Assembly: GCA_023431385.1 (NCBI GenBank)
Contig: JAEYWA010000153.1
Span: 1 to 64,000, forward strand
Source: Bacillota bacterium
GTDB lineage: Bacteria; Bacillota; Clostridia; Acetivibrionales; DSM-1351
DNA length: 64,000 bases
Direction of reading: 5' to 3'
A program made the translations under genes and the position numbers. Each line of letters begins with the position of its first letter. Within the stretch, counting starts at the first letter, position 1. This document shows positions 41,623 through 51,702 of this stretch, piece after piece. A model generated the notes under the pieces. That model saw only the letters and a program-made list of their open reading frames with translations. It made no database searches and was not told where the DNA came from.

Positions 41623-41864
41623 AATTGTCTCCTACCTATTAGTTTATTAGCATGATAATGCTTTATTTTACAAAAGTAAGTTTTATGAAAGATTATCATA
41701 TATTTATTTCAGTGTCAATTTAATCGGTTAACAAAAAAGGTTAAGATTATTTTGGTAAAAAGTTCATTTTTAATTAGTATTTGAGAAAAAAGCTAGCACA
41801 TTAGAGGTATAATATTGTATTATTATAGTATAATACATCTTTAGATATTATATGAGGTGCGTTT

Positions 41865-42131
41865 ATGCAGAATTTTATTATATTATTGTTACTTGTACTT
41901 AATGTCTTTGGCTTTATTCTTGTATCGCTGGATAAATTCAAAGCGAAAAACAAGCTATGGCGTATACCTGAGAGGTCTTTTTTCCTATTATCGATTCTGG
42001 GAGGAAGTATAGGGGTTTACACAGGACTTTTTCTTTTTCATCATAAAACCAGGAACTGGTATTTTATGACACTCATTCCGTTAATTATTTTAGCTCAGTC
42101 TGTTTTTATATATTATCTGGTAAACAAGTAG
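41865..42131 (+). CDS. DUF1294 small membrane protein
   Basis: The 88-residue protein has three hydrophobic segments (about 3-22, 38-58, 66-86) and the DUF1294 hallmark pattern DKFKAKNKLWRIPERSFFLLSILGGSIG and HHKTRNWYF. The function is unknown. It stands alone with its own terminator directly after the stop codon. The 240-base gap before it is AT-rich and holds promoter-like TATAAT boxes but nothing certain. Confidence 0.88.
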   Translation: MQNFIILLLLVLNVFGFILVSLDKFKAKNKLWRIPERSFFLLSILGGSIGVYTGLFLFHHKTRNWYFMTLIPLIILAQSVFIYYLVNK

Positions 42132-42163
42132 AGGATCTTTAAGTAAAAAGATGCCTCTTTTTT
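42130..42163 (+). terminator. Intrinsic terminator after the DUF1294 gene
   Basis: AGAGG/CCTCT and ATCTTT/AAAGAT form a stem with one bulged base, followed by TTTTTT (42158-42163). It begins on the stop codon. Confidence 0.85.
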
Positions 42164-42252
42164 ATTTCATTGGCGTCAATCCACAACACCTGTAATAAAC
42201 CTGTCTCATAATGAATAGCAATAAATAATAAAGAAAAACGGAGCTATTATTA

Positions 42253-43761
42253 ATGGGACTTGATAAATTTTATAAAAATTCAGCAATACTTACAATGTCT
42301 AATTTAGTTACAGGATTTATTGGCTTTGCTTTTTCAATAATTCTCTCTAAAAAGCTTGGAGCTGAAGGGCTTGGATTATACGGCCTTATAATGCCGGTAT
42401 ATTCCCTCCTTCTGTGTCTTACAGCTGACGGACTAATTACGGCTGTCTCAAAAACCTGTGCTGTATACAACAGTAAAAAGGATTACCGCAATCTTCATAG
42501 AACCGTAAAGGTTGCCCTTTGTTTTATAGGGATGTGGAGTATCGCTGTGGCACTGCTGGTATTTATAAACGCTTCAAATATAAGCAACTTATTTATAAAA
42601 GACAGCCGGGCTGTTGACGCTATAAGGATAATCTGCCCCGCCCTTGTTTTTATTCCAATGTCTGCCATCTTTAAAGGTTTCTTTTACGGCTTTGAGAAAT
42701 TTACCGTACCGGCAGGCATCGATATACTTGAAAAATGTATCCGTGTGACAATACTTCTTGCAGCAATGGCTTTTCTCTCTGTTAAAAACATAAAGGGTGC
42801 CGTAACCACAGCTTATTTAGCTCTGGCAGTAGGTGAAGCCATAAGTATGATAATGCTGTTCACCTCCTTTAAGCTTTTTTCCAATAAGCTCGTTCCGATT
42901 AAGACCCGGGTAAAAAATCCTCTTCAATTACTGGTGGATATATTGATTATATCCTGTCCCTTGAGTTTGAACGGCTTTTTATCTTCTATTCTTAATACTG
43001 CCTCAACGCTTATTCTTCCAAGAAGGCTGATAAGCTCCGGCATGAGCTATGATACCGCACTGGAGCTGATAGGAAAATTCATCGGCATGTCTTTAACAAC
43101 AGTTAATCTGCCCTTCATAATTGTGGGCTCAATGATGACGGTAATGATTCCGGATATGTCTCTGAGTCTGAGTAAAAAAGACTCCTGGAGCACTGAAAAC
43201 CGTATCTCCCAGGTCCTCAGGGTATCTTTTCTGGTTGGGCTTGGAACACTTATCGTTTCAATATGCATACCCCAAAAACTTGGTCTTTTGTTTTATGGCA
43301 GAGACGATCTTGGCCAAATGATTATGTTTGCAGGAATATGTAATTTTATCAGTTATATAGCCGCTGCCACCTTCGGAATACTCAATGGCTTGGGAAAACA
43401 GAATGTAAATCTGAAAAATTCCATTATTGTTTCTGTAGAAGGCCTGATCCTGGTATTTATACTGACCGGAATACCTCCATTGAATATATTCGGTTATGGA
43501 ATCTCTCTGGTGATTACTGCAATTACAGGGTTATTACTGAATCTCTATGAAATCAGAAAAGTGTGTGAAATAAGGATTTCTCTTTTAAAAGGTGTGGTTT
43601 TTTCACTATTTGGGATGGCAGGCTATTTATGTGTAAAAGTAATCAATACAATTATTCCTGATAGTTTTATTGTTTTTGATGTCCTGTTTTCAACAGGAGT
43701 GTGTTTTCTGGTCATATTCTATCTAACAAAAATGTATAATTTCAAACACAATCCATTGTAG
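42253..43761 (+). CDS. spoVB: SpoVB-like MOP-superfamily flippase
   Basis: The 502-residue protein has about 14 membrane segments and the polysaccharide-synthesis/SpoVB pattern (KLGAEGLGLYGLIMPVYSLLL, ISCPLSLNGFLSSILNTAS, FGILNGLGKQN). SpoVB proteins move lipid-linked precursors across the membrane and are needed for spore cortex formation. CGGAG lies nine bases before the ATG. It is a single gene followed by the HAD gene. The symbol is a family-level choice; YtgP/MurJ-like roles cannot be excluded. Confidence 0.88.
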   Translation: MGLDKFYKNSAILTMSNLVTGFIGFAFSIILSKKLGAEGLGLYGLIMPVYSLLLCLTADGLITAVSKTCAVYNSKKDYRNLHRTVKVALCFIGMWSIAVALLVFINASNISNLFIKDSRAVDAIRIICPALVFIPMSAIFKGFFYGFEKFTVPAGIDILEKCIRVTILLAAMAFLSVKNIKGAVTTAYLALAVGEAISMIMLFTSFKLFSNKLVPIKTRVKNPLQLLVDILIISCPLSLNGFLSSILNTASTLILPRRLISSGMSYDTALELIGKFIGMSLTTVNLPFIIVGSMMTVMIPDMSLSLSKKDSWSTENRISQVLRVSFLVGLGTLIVSICIPQKLGLLFYGRDDLGQMIMFAGICNFISYIAAATFGILNGLGKQNVNLKNSIIVSVEGLILVFILTGIPPLNIFGYGISLVITAITGLLLNLYEIRKVCEIRISLLKGVVFSLFGMAGYLCVKVINTIIPDSFIVFDVLFSTGVCFLVIFYLTKMYNFKHNPL

Positions 43762-43858
43762 CTTTCGAAAAGCAAAATCATATAACCGTATAGCCATATT
43801 TAATGATATAATAACAATTATGTTAAAAATATAACTTTAATTATTGCTGGAGGCCAAT

Positions 43859-44485
43859 ATGTTCAAATATGTAGTATTCGATGTAGACGGCACAATGGTA
43901 GATACTGAAGAAGCAGTAGTTTTCGCTTACCAGAGTGTAATTTTTAAAGAACACGGCAGATATTTTACTGAAGAAGAGCTTCTGAAGGGTTACGGAGTAC
44001 CAACACCCAAGGCCCTTGAACGCTATGGGTTTACTGATATTGCTGGTGCCGAAAAGGATTACTATAGTTATCTGGTTGAGGGGTTTAAGCGCTGTAAGAC
44101 ATTTGATGGAATTAATGAGTTGCTTGACAGCCTTAAGGATATGGGAGTTCCTATGGGAGTAGTTACCTCCAGATGCGATTACGAAATCAAAATTGACAAC
44201 TGTTTACAGGGTTTTATAAATAAGTTTGATGGGGTAGTATGCTCTGATGACACCGTAAAACATAAGCCCGAAGCAGAGCCACTTCAAAAAGCGATGGAGA
44301 TCCTTGGTGCAGCTGCCGAAGAAACCATTTATATCGGAGATACTCTCTATGATAGACAGTGTGCCAAAAATGCAGGGGTAAAATTTGCTCTAGCATTGTG
44401 GGGATCAAATAATGCCGACAAAATTGACGCCGAATACTTTCTGAAATCCCCTTCAGAGCTGTTGAAGCTGCTAAAGGCTGAATAA
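43859..44485 (+). CDS. HAD-superfamily phosphatase (phosphoglycolate phosphatase-like)
   Basis: The 208-residue protein has all four HAD motifs: VVFDVDGTMVDTE, VVTSR, Lys in KHKPEAEP, and YIGDTLYDRQCAKNAG. The cap is the small helical C1 type, as in Gph, PpaX and beta-phosphoglucomutase. The substrate is uncertain. ATG 43859 has GGAGG 5 bases upstream; an in-frame TTG at 43844 would read through that site. Confidence 0.88.
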   Translation: MFKYVVFDVDGTMVDTEEAVVFAYQSVIFKEHGRYFTEEELLKGYGVPTPKALERYGFTDIAGAEKDYYSYLVEGFKRCKTFDGINELLDSLKDMGVPMGVVTSRCDYEIKIDNCLQGFINKFDGVVCSDDTVKHKPEAEPLQKAMEILGAAAEETIYIGDTLYDRQCAKNAGVKFALALWGSNNADKIDAEYFLKSPSELLKLLKAE

Positions 44486-44530
44486 ATTTGCTGGCTAATT
44501 ATAAACAATTGTAGAATAATTTGCCCAATG

Positions 44531-44570
44531 AAAAGCTGTCTTAATAATGTCAATTATAAGGCAGTTTTTT
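44531..44570. terminator. Shared bidirectional terminator of convergent genes
   Basis: CTGTCTTA (44536-44543) pairs with TAAGGCAG (44557-44564), flanked by TTTTTT on the plus strand (44565-44570) and AAAA at 44531-44534. It overlaps the last codons of the minus-strand efflux gene. Confidence 0.75.
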
Positions 44571-45989
44571 GTATCTTTTTCGAAACAGTCTTAAGGCAGT
44601 TAAAGCTGCTCCAATGAGTGATATTAATCCAGCACTGATATAGGTAACTCTCATTGCAAAGGCAAATTCCCCTTCTTTTCCCTCAACAAAGGTGGTTACC
44701 TTATAACCAAGCTGGCTGCTCATAACACCATACAATATAAGAGTTGAAACCGAAATACCTACGACCAACCCCAGGTTTCTCACCAAAGCATTTATACTGC
44801 CTGCTATTCCTACCCTGTCTTTTGGAACTGAAGACATTATAAGGGAATTATTTGGGGACTGAAACATTCCGTTTCCAAGAGCCATAATTGATATTATGAC
44901 AATAAGCTTGACAGGTTCCAGGTTCTGATTCAGTGTAGCCATCATAAAGAACGCCGAAGAGAAAACTATCAGGCCTATTAACGTAAGAAGCTCTGATCCG
45001 ATTTTGTCTGAAAGATGCCCGCTTATGGGAGCTACAACAAACAACACCATAGGATATGTCATTAAGTACAGTCCCGAAACTGAAGGTGACATTTTTATTA
45101 CATCCTGTAAATAAAACGGTAAAAGTATATTGGAACAATTCATCGCAACGAAAAGCAGGAATCCGCAAAAAATACTCAGTGAAAATAGCTGGTTCCTAAA
45201 TATATTTAGCTGAAGCATTGGACTATCTTCGGTCAGTTCAACCTTTATAAACACGATAAATGCAGCTATGGCCAGTCCAAAGCCTATCAGAACAGTCGGC
45301 TTTGAAAAGCCGATCTGCTCACCGGCTAATATAGCTGCAAATAATGCCACTATAAAAACTAAAAAGAGCAGAGCGCCTTTTATATCTAATCTGGCCTTTA
45401 TTCTTTCTTCATCTCTTGGAAGAATCTTAAGGCCAAATATAAATGCAAAAAAACCTATCGGAATATTAATCAGGAATATATACTGCCATGCCGCCCCATC
45501 TACAATAAAGCCTCCAAGGGGCGGCCCTACCAAGGTCCCCAGTGCTACAAACGAGCCTGTTATCCCCAATGCCTTTCCCCTTTCCCCTGCTGGAAAGACT
45601 CTGGTAATTATACCCTGATTAGTTGCCATAAAGCCAGCAGCGCCTACCGCCTGTATTACTCGTGCAAGTACAAGCATATACAATGTGTTGGAAATTGCAC
45701 ACATTAGAGAACCTAAAGTGAAAATAACTATTCCTATTTTAAAAACCCTTACAGTCCCCTTTATATCTCCCAATCTTCCGAAGATAAGGATTGTGGCTGA
45801 TATTGCAATCAAGTATGAGGAAACAATGATTGCTATTGAATTCATTCCAACTTTAAAATAGTCTGCCATAACAGGAAGTGCAACATTCACTATACTGCTG
45901 TCAAGACAAGCCATAAAGGTCAGTAGAACTATATTGAAAAGGATTAATCCCCTATTTTTGAATTGGGGTTGAATTTCCATCAGACTCAA
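44550..45989 (-). CDS. DHA2-type MFS efflux transporter
   Basis: The 479-residue protein has about 14 membrane segments and DHA2 motifs: CLDSSIVNVALPVMA at segment 1, IFGRLGDIKGTVRVF after segment 2, ARVIQAVGAAGFMATNQGIITRVFP, and ALGTLVGPPLGGFIVDG, the antiporter motif C. It is a drug or metabolite exporter of unknown substrate. Unlike the pump at 35740-37881 it has normal family length and no insert. The likely start is TTG 45989, with GGAG 5 bases upstream; ATG 45980 is too far from it. Confidence 0.9.
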   Translation of the reverse strand: MSLMEIQPQFKNRGLILFNIVLLTFMACLDSSIVNVALPVMADYFKVGMNSIAIIVSSYLIAISATILIFGRLGDIKGTVRVFKIGIVIFTLGSLMCAISNTLYMLVLARVIQAVGAAGFMATNQGIITRVFPAGERGKALGITGSFVALGTLVGPPLGGFIVDGAAWQYIFLINIPIGFFAFIFGLKILPRDEERIKARLDIKGALLFLVFIVALFAAILAGEQIGFSKPTVLIGFGLAIAAFIVFIKVELTEDSPMLQLNIFRNQLFSLSIFCGFLLFVAMNCSNILLPFYLQDVIKMSPSVSGLYLMTYPMVLFVVAPISGHLSDKIGSELLTLIGLIVFSSAFFMMATLNQNLEPVKLIVIISIMALGNGMFQSPNNSLIMSSVPKDRVGIAGSINALVRNLGLVVGISVSTLILYGVMSSQLGYKVTTFVEGKEGEFAFAMRVTYISAGLISLIGAALTALRLFRKRYKKLPYN

Positions 45990-46253
45990 ATTATCTCCAT
46001 TTCATTATTTATTTTTTTTAATTTCTCTCATCAATTTCAATTTTCGCATAATAAATTCATATTAGAATAGCACAATATTTGGCAGAATTCAACCTCAAAT
46101 AGCGTACAATACAGCACGGTTTTAGGAGCTTTTTAGTCAAAAATAAAAGCAAAGCACTTTTTCATATGCTCTGCCATATTAATTACATATCTCCACTTAT
46201 CGGAATTTCTACCGCCTCACTTTTGGTAAAAAGCTTATATACGGGTATTTTGC

Positions 46254-47582
46254 CTATTCTGCTGCCAGTCCGGCCATGTTAAGCAGGTTCCAGGGCTTAT
46301 TATAATGTGGTTGGAAGAAGAAGTCGACAAAGGCTAGTTCATCAATTGTCATTTTATTCTGTATAACTACAGATAAGGTATTTATTGATTGGGTCAAATC
46401 GGCCTTCGATAAAATCTGAGCTCCTAGAATTACTCTTGTTTTGTTGTCATAAATAATCTTAAGCATTGCTTCATCATGAGTTGGCATAAATTCAGGTCTG
46501 TAATTTTCCCTGATCAGAATTGTCTTAATATCCAGATTAGAAGCCTTTGCCACGGTTTCCGTCAACCCTGTCGCCGCACAATTAAGCTCATAAATTTTTA
46601 TACCTGAAGTAGCCTGAGTTCCAAGACTCTTTGTTGATGGCTTTACAAGATTCCTAGCTATTAATGTTCCCATTCTGACTGCATTTGTTGCAAGAGGGAT
46701 ATACTGGTATTTTCCTGTAGGATTATAAAATACCGCACAGCAGTCACCGGCTGCAAATACATCCTTGCAGCTTGTTTGCATATATTCATCTACCATAATG
46801 GCCCCGTTGTTAAGCATATCAAGCTTACCCTTGAACAATTCAGTACTGGGTCTAAAACCAATACTAAGAATAACCATATCGGCCTTGTAGGTGCCTTTAT
46901 TGGTGACAACCCTCTCCACCTTGTTATTTTTTCCCTCGAATCTGATAACTGTTTCTGACAGCGCTAGCTGTATTCCGTGTTTCTTATAGGTACCCTCGGC
47001 TATATCAGTAAATTCCTTGTCAAAATACTTACTCATTATTCTGTCTTCAGTATCAATAAGTGTAACATTCTTCCCCTGCTGTTCAAAAGCCTCAACCAGC
47101 TCTGCACCAATATAGCCAGCTCCTACAACAACTATATTTTCAGCAGCTTTGGATTTATCAATTATTGTTTCAGAATGATCAAAGTTCTTTGACAATTGAA
47201 TATTTTCCAGTTCTATACCTTCAAGTTTAGGAATGATAGGCCATGAACCAGTTGTTATGATCAATTTATCATAGTTGTCCACAAATACCATATTCTGGTT
47301 TAAATCCTTAACAACAAGGGACTTTTCGTCAAAATTGACCTCCAGTACCTCATGTTTCATTTTAGTAATAACGCCAAGTTCCTTCAGCTTTTCCGGCGAC
47401 GAATAGAACAATCCTGCCGGATCCTGTACAACACCACCGACATATAAAGCTATCCCACAGGATAGAAAGGAAATATTATTATTCTTTTCATATACAGTTA
47501 TCTCAGCATCTTTATACCGATTGGCAATATTATTTGCTGCAGCTGTTCCAGCATGTGTACACCCTATAATCACTACTTTCAT
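46254..47582 (-). CDS. nox: NADH oxidase (water-forming type)
   Basis: The 442-residue flavoprotein belongs to the pyridine nucleotide-disulfide oxidoreductase class with a single redox cysteine: VVIIGCTHAGTAAA (FAD site), NNISFLSCGIALYVGG (Cys of the sulfenic-acid type), VVVGAGYIGAELVEAF (NADH site), VFAAGDC and a C-terminal dimer domain. The motif around the cysteine is that of Nox2, which reduces O2 to water with NADH; coenzyme A disulfide reductase is the alternative. In an anaerobe it removes oxygen. The bacteriohemerythrin gene lies upstream on the same strand, with a terminator hairpin between. Confidence 0.88.
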   Translation of the reverse strand: MKVVIIGCTHAGTAAANNIANRYKDAEITVYEKNNNISFLSCGIALYVGGVVQDPAGLFYSSPEKLKELGVITKMKHEVLEVNFDEKSLVVKDLNQNMVFVDNYDKLIITTGSWPIIPKLEGIELENIQLSKNFDHSETIIDKSKAAENIVVVGAGYIGAELVEAFEQQGKNVTLIDTEDRIMSKYFDKEFTDIAEGTYKKHGIQLALSETVIRFEGKNNKVERVVTNKGTYKADMVILSIGFRPSTELFKGKLDMLNNGAIMVDEYMQTSCKDVFAAGDCCAVFYNPTGKYQYIPLATNAVRMGTLIARNLVKPSTKSLGTQATSGIKIYELNCAATGLTETVAKASNLDIKTILIRENYRPEFMPTHDEAMLKIIYDNKTRVILGAQILSKADLTQSINTLSVVIQNKMTIDELAFVDFFFQPHYNKPWNLLNMAGLAAE

Positions 47583-47698
47583 AATCTACCTCCTGTTAAT
47601 CTCTCGGCCCTGACACAATGAAAAATATCTCATTAAACTTTAGTATACCACTATGCAAAAAATTAAAACATATCATCCAGTATTTTAAATGATACAAA

Positions 47699-47740
47699 AA
47701 AAGAACATATACGTAACTTATGTTAAATATGTGTTCTTTT
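47699..47740. terminator. Terminator between hemerythrin and NADH oxidase genes
   Basis: AAAAGAACA (47699-47707) and TGTTCTTTT (47732-47740), with A- and T-rich flanks on both sides; on the minus strand the stem runs into TTTTTTT. Confidence 0.7.
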
Positions 47741-47786
47741 AATTAAATATGTACTTATTTGATAAATAATCAATATATTTTTAGTT

Positions 47787-48176
47787 TTACATTGTATAAG
47801 CTCTGTCTGTCTGCAGTATATGGTCAGAAATCCAGCTCACCACAAATTCAAGAATTTCCAGTAAATATTGCTCATGATCCATATCAATCTTTTCTAAATC
47901 TACACTGTTAATTTTTTCTATAAAATCATTATGTTCAACTTTATGGCTTAGTAACTTTCTATATCCTATACTAGCCATATACTCTTCTTCAGATGTAAAA
48001 TGAAAAACGGTATACTCCTTTAATTCGGCCAATAGTTTTAGTATACGGTCATACTTGTCAATGATAAGTTCATTTTTCATAAGCTCATGAATCTCGCCAG
48101 CAATCTTGAATAATTCCTGATGTTGTTTGTCGATGTGTTCAATTCCCAGTAAATAATCATCTTTCCATGTAATCAT
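47787..48176 (-). CDS. Bacteriohemerythrin
   Basis: The 129-residue protein has the diiron ligand set of hemerythrin: His in IEHIDKQHQELF, HFTSEEEYM (His and Glu), HKVEHNDF and WISDHILQTD. It binds O2 reversibly, or iron, and in anaerobes is linked with oxygen sensing and defence. No fused signalling domain. Length is that of single-domain bacteriohemerythrins. Confidence 0.93.
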   Translation of the reverse strand: MITWKDDYLLGIEHIDKQHQELFKIAGEIHELMKNELIIDKYDRILKLLAELKEYTVFHFTSEEEYMASIGYRKLLSHKVEHNDFIEKINSVDLEKIDMDHEQYLLEILEFVVSWISDHILQTDRAYTM

Positions 48177-48289
48177 GTTTATAACCCCCCATCTTTCTGC
48201 ATACCTAAAATTTACATTAACATATATGCCAAATTATACTATAAGTTATTAATAAATCAACAGCTAAAATTCGGTAAATCTAGTTTAAT

Positions 48290-49408
48290 CTAGTATTCGT
48301 TTTCAGCACTCCACAACTTTCTTTTACGTCTGTTTTTATGATCATACATTTTGAGATCTATTTCATGGATAAATTGCTCAAGACTCATATCGTTTTTATA
48401 AGTGTCATAGGCGCAGCTATACCTTAATAAATAGGGCTTCCCACAGCGTATATTGTATCTGTCAACCATTTTTGACATCTTTGAAATTAAATCATTGATT
48501 TTGGATACAGAAAGACCGTAAATTAATATGATAAATTCATCTCCGCCCAATCGGATAACTATACCATAATCAGAATACACCTTCTGAAGAAGCTTTGCAA
48601 AGGCTTTCAAAGCATGGTCACCCTCCATATGTCCATAGGAATCATTAATGTCTTTAAAATAATCCAAGTCAATCATAATTGCTGATAATGTACCTTCATT
48701 CTTCCTAGAATAAGCATCCAGGCACTTTTTCAGCACCACCCTGTTTCTTGCCCCGGTAAGGGAGTCCCGGTACAGATCTCTCTGCTGTATCACAATAAAC
48801 ATCATAATTATTGTAAAAGTACTGCTACACCATATAAACCTTACCTGACTCAAGCTTATCTGAAGAATTACCATAATGTTGGTAACGATGCCTATAGCCA
48901 TAATATATGCAAACTCAAACCTCAAGAGCATTTTCTTGTTTATAACTATTACATAAAGACTATAGGAAAGAAAAACAAGTGAAATAACCAGCCAAATTAT
49001 ATTTCGAGAAAAACTTCCAGCTTCTATTTTTCCGATTCTGGAGGCTACAAACGACGCTATTGTGTTAAATATAAGTAATATATTAAATAAAGTTGTAATT
49101 GGCCTTTTTAATTTACAGGATGAGAGAAAATAGGAACAAATAAATTTAAGAAAGAAGTAAGACAGCAACGGTGAAAGGGAGTACAATGCAAAATTTATGA
49201 CTCGTATCCATAATAACGCTATTTCTGCCTCCAACAGTATATTTTGCACCATCTCCAGATTTATTAATAATAAATTCAGAAATAAGGAAGCAATATAGAT
49301 TTTATTTATTTGCATTTTTTTATCCAGAACACTTAAAGCGTATATTCCAAAAAGGAATATAACTGCACCGGATAAAATATTCATCTGTTGATGAAATAAA
49401 AACTGCAT
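48290..49408 (-). CDS. Membrane diguanylate cyclase (GGDEF)
   Basis: The 372-residue protein has about seven membrane segments in residues 5-205 and a C-terminal GGDEF domain (about 205-372): DSLTGARNR, IDLDYFKDINDSYGHMEGDHAL and the intact active site RLGGDEFIIL. It should make cyclic di-GMP from two GTP. No clear I-site RxxD is seen five residues before the GGDEF. ATG 49408 is chosen for AAGGAG 7 bases upstream; frames to 49453 lack a site. Cyclic di-GMP could act on the exopolysaccharide operon at the right end of the window, but that operon's glycosyltransferase has no PilZ domain. Confidence 0.9.
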   Translation of the reverse strand: MQFLFHQQMNILSGAVIFLFGIYALSVLDKKMQINKIYIASLFLNLLLINLEMVQNILLEAEIALLWIRVINFALYSLSPLLSYFFLKFICSYFLSSCKLKRPITTLFNILLIFNTIASFVASRIGKIEAGSFSRNIIWLVISLVFLSYSLYVIVINKKMLLRFEFAYIMAIGIVTNIMVILQISLSQVRFIWCSSTFTIIMMFIVIQQRDLYRDSLTGARNRVVLKKCLDAYSRKNEGTLSAIMIDLDYFKDINDSYGHMEGDHALKAFAKLLQKVYSDYGIVIRLGGDEFIILIYGLSVSKINDLISKMSKMVDRYNIRCGKPYLLRYSCAYDTYKNDMSLEQFIHEIDLKMYDHKNRRKRKLWSAENEY

Positions 49409-49564
49409 ATTTTTGCTCCTTATGTGCATTTTTCTGCATAAATATAATAACATTTTACATTATTTTTCAAATTTATTCAAATAAATTATCGTTAGAATTT
49501 ACCACTTAAGGGTATATTTATTATATATAGTTATGATGTCCTACGGTAAATGGAGGTTAATAGT

Positions 49565-50515
49565 ATGAAAAATAAATCTATAAACAAAATAGCAGTAGTC
49601 GGAACCGGTTTTGTGGGCTCAACCACAGCCTATACACTTATGCTAAGTGGACTGATATCAGAACTGGTTCTTATCGATATTAATACAAAAAAGGCAGAGG
49701 GCGAAGCAATGGATATGAATCATGGTATGCCTTTTGTCAGGCCAGTTAAAATATATAGTGGAACTTATTCTGATTGCAGCGATGCAGATATTGTAGTAAT
49801 AACCGGCGGAGCCAATCAAAAACCAGGTGAAACCAGAATGGATCTGGTTAATAAAAATACAGCCATTTTTAAAGATGTTGTTGGTAATATAGTCAAGTAC
49901 AACACCGATTGTATCCTTCTTGTAGTAACAAACCCCGTGGATATTCTGACCTACGTTACATTTAAACTTTCAGGATTTCCCAAGAATAGGGTTATCGGTT
50001 CAGGTACTGTATTGGATTCAGCCCGCTTCAAATTCATGATAGGCGAACATATGGGCATCGATCCAAGAAATGTCCATGCTTACATTATCGGTGAACACGG
50101 AGATACCGAAGTTCCGACCTGGAGTACTGCTTCAATCGCCGGATTATCCATGGACGATTATTGCATGGAATGCAAATCCTGTGACAGCAGGAGCTTTAAG
50201 GAAACTACCTATAATAATGTAAAAAATGCGGCTTATGAAATCATCGACCGCAAGGGTGCAACCTATTATGCTGTTGCACTAGCTGTCAGAAGAATTGTCG
50301 AGGCCATAGTCCGTAACGAGAACTCAATATTGACAGTATCCAGCCTGCTGGAAGGTGAGTATGGATTAAATGATATCTGTTTGAGCATTCCAAGTCAGGT
50401 CAATTCCAACGGTATTGAAAGAATTATTAATGTACCACTGAGTTCTGAAGAGACTGAACTCCTAAATAAGTCAGCTCAGTCTCTGAAAAAGGTTATTGAT
50501 GGCTTGCATCTATAA
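49565..50515 (+). CDS. ldh: L-lactate dehydrogenase
   Basis: The 316-residue enzyme has the NAD site [44 protein letters not shown] and the catalytic GEHGDTEVP with the active His. It reduces pyruvate to L-lactate with NADH. ATG 49565 has GGAGG 8 bases upstream; the ATG at 49550 lies before that site. The stop codons of this gene and the convergent dehydrogenase gene overlap by six bases, with no terminator between them. Confidence 0.95.
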   Translation: MKNKSINKIAVVGTGFVGSTTAYTLMLSGLISELVLIDINTKKAEGEAMDMNHGMPFVRPVKIYSGTYSDCSDADIVVITGGANQKPGETRMDLVNKNTAIFKDVVGNIVKYNTDCILLVVTNPVDILTYVTFKLSGFPKNRVIGSGTVLDSARFKFMIGEHMGIDPRNVHAYIIGEHGDTEVPTWSTASIAGLSMDDYCMECKSCDSRSFKETTYNNVKNAAYEIIDRKGATYYAVALAVRRIVEAIVRNENSILTVSSLLEGEYGLNDICLSIPSQVNSNGIERIINVPLSSEETELLNKSAQSLKKVIDGLHL

Positions 50516-51574
50516 TAGAATTTTCTTTAAAATTGTATTGCTCCTTAAGAACTCTTTTGCCTTGTTTCTGTTTTCCTCAACGTGAATACAAGTGTACCTG
50601 TTCGGTTTGATGGAAGGAGCAATGTCAATTGCTTTTTCAAAAGCCTCAGCCTGCATGTTAAGTGTCGCAACATAATCAAAAAAGCCTGTATCACTCAGGA
50701 ATTTTTCAACACGCTCAACCCTGTGCTGTTGAACAAGACTCATCAGATATGTTGCGACTCCTACCTGAATACCGTGAAGCTGAGGCTTGTCAAGTATTTT
50801 GTCCAGAGCATGAGAGATAAGATGTTCGCTTCCGCTGGCAGGAGAGCTATTCCCTGCAATTTCCATAGCAACACCGCTCATGGTTAGTGAATCCACCATT
50901 TCCTTAAGGAAAAATGGCTCTGTTATATTTGAATATGGCATGCGTACAATACTATTAACCGATTTCTTAGCCAGCATGGCAGCAAAATCATCAACCTTTG
51001 AAGCATTGTTCTTCTCTTCAAAGTACCAGTCATAAACAGCTGAAATCTTTGAAACTATATCTCCTAAGCCTGAGTAAATAAACTTTGCAGGAGCATTTTT
51101 TATTACATCCAGGTCAACTATAATTCCAAACGGCATTGCTGCATGAACCGAGGTTCTTTTTCCGTTAATAATAAGCGAGCAGCCCGAGCTGGAAAATCCG
51201 TCATTTGAAGTTGACGTCGGTATACTGATAAAGGGTAAATTGTTCAAAAAAGCTATATACTTTGCGGTATCTAGTACCTTTCCTCCTCCCACACCCACCA
51301 CAGCATCTGTTTTAGACGGTATGGAGAAGGCCTTGGGTACAAGTTTTTCAATGGTTATATCATCAAAGTCATAGGTCTCAAGAAGTGTAAGTGATTTTCT
51401 GCTCTCGATTGAGGAAATTATTTTCTCACCAAATAATTCTCTTATACCTTCCCCAAACAGAATAATTACTCTTGAAATATTTGCTCTTTCCAGATATGAA
51501 CCCACATTGCCCAATATTCCGGTGTTTACCTCCATTATGGTAGGAATTTCAATCCTGTGAATAGCTGTACCCAT
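50510..51574 (-). CDS. Glycerol-1-phosphate dehydrogenase-like (AraM/EgsA type)
   Basis: The 354-residue protein is a member of the Fe/Zn alcohol dehydrogenase group closest to sn-glycerol-1-phosphate dehydrogenase. It has the NAD-binding [39 protein letters not shown] and [13 protein letters not shown], the last two carrying metal-binding His. It should reduce dihydroxyacetone phosphate to glycerol 1-phosphate, as AraM does in Bacillus. ATG 51574 has AGGAG 5 bases upstream. It follows a HAD phosphatase gene, so the two may work in one short pathway. Confidence 0.85.
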   Translation of the reverse strand: MGTAIHRIEIPTIMEVNTGILGNVGSYLERANISRVIILFGEGIRELFGEKIISSIESRKSLTLLETYDFDDITIEKLVPKAFSIPSKTDAVVGVGGGKVLDTAKYIAFLNNLPFISIPTSTSNDGFSSSGCSLIINGKRTSVHAAMPFGIIVDLDVIKNAPAKFIYSGLGDIVSKISAVYDWYFEEKNNASKVDDFAAMLAKKSVNSIVRMPYSNITEPFFLKEMVDSLTMSGVAMEIAGNSSPASGSEHLISHALDKILDKPQLHGIQVGVATYLMSLVQQHRVERVEKFLSDTGFFDYVATLNMQAEAFEKAIDIAPSIKPNRYTCIHVEENRNKAKEFLRSNTILKKILL

Positions 51575-51702
51575 AACAACTCCTATCTGCGTGCAGACTT
51601 CTATAAACTCTACACCAACTGATTTTGATTCTATGCAATTGGTCACCGGCCTTCCTGTAACTATTCCAAACTTAATATTTCCCAGTCACTTTTTTCTGAC
51701 CA

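Noticed and set aside
51640..51702. Terminator between the HAD phosphatase and the dehydrogenase-like gene
   Set aside because: Only a four-base GTCA/TGAC stem is possible, so co-transcription is more likely.
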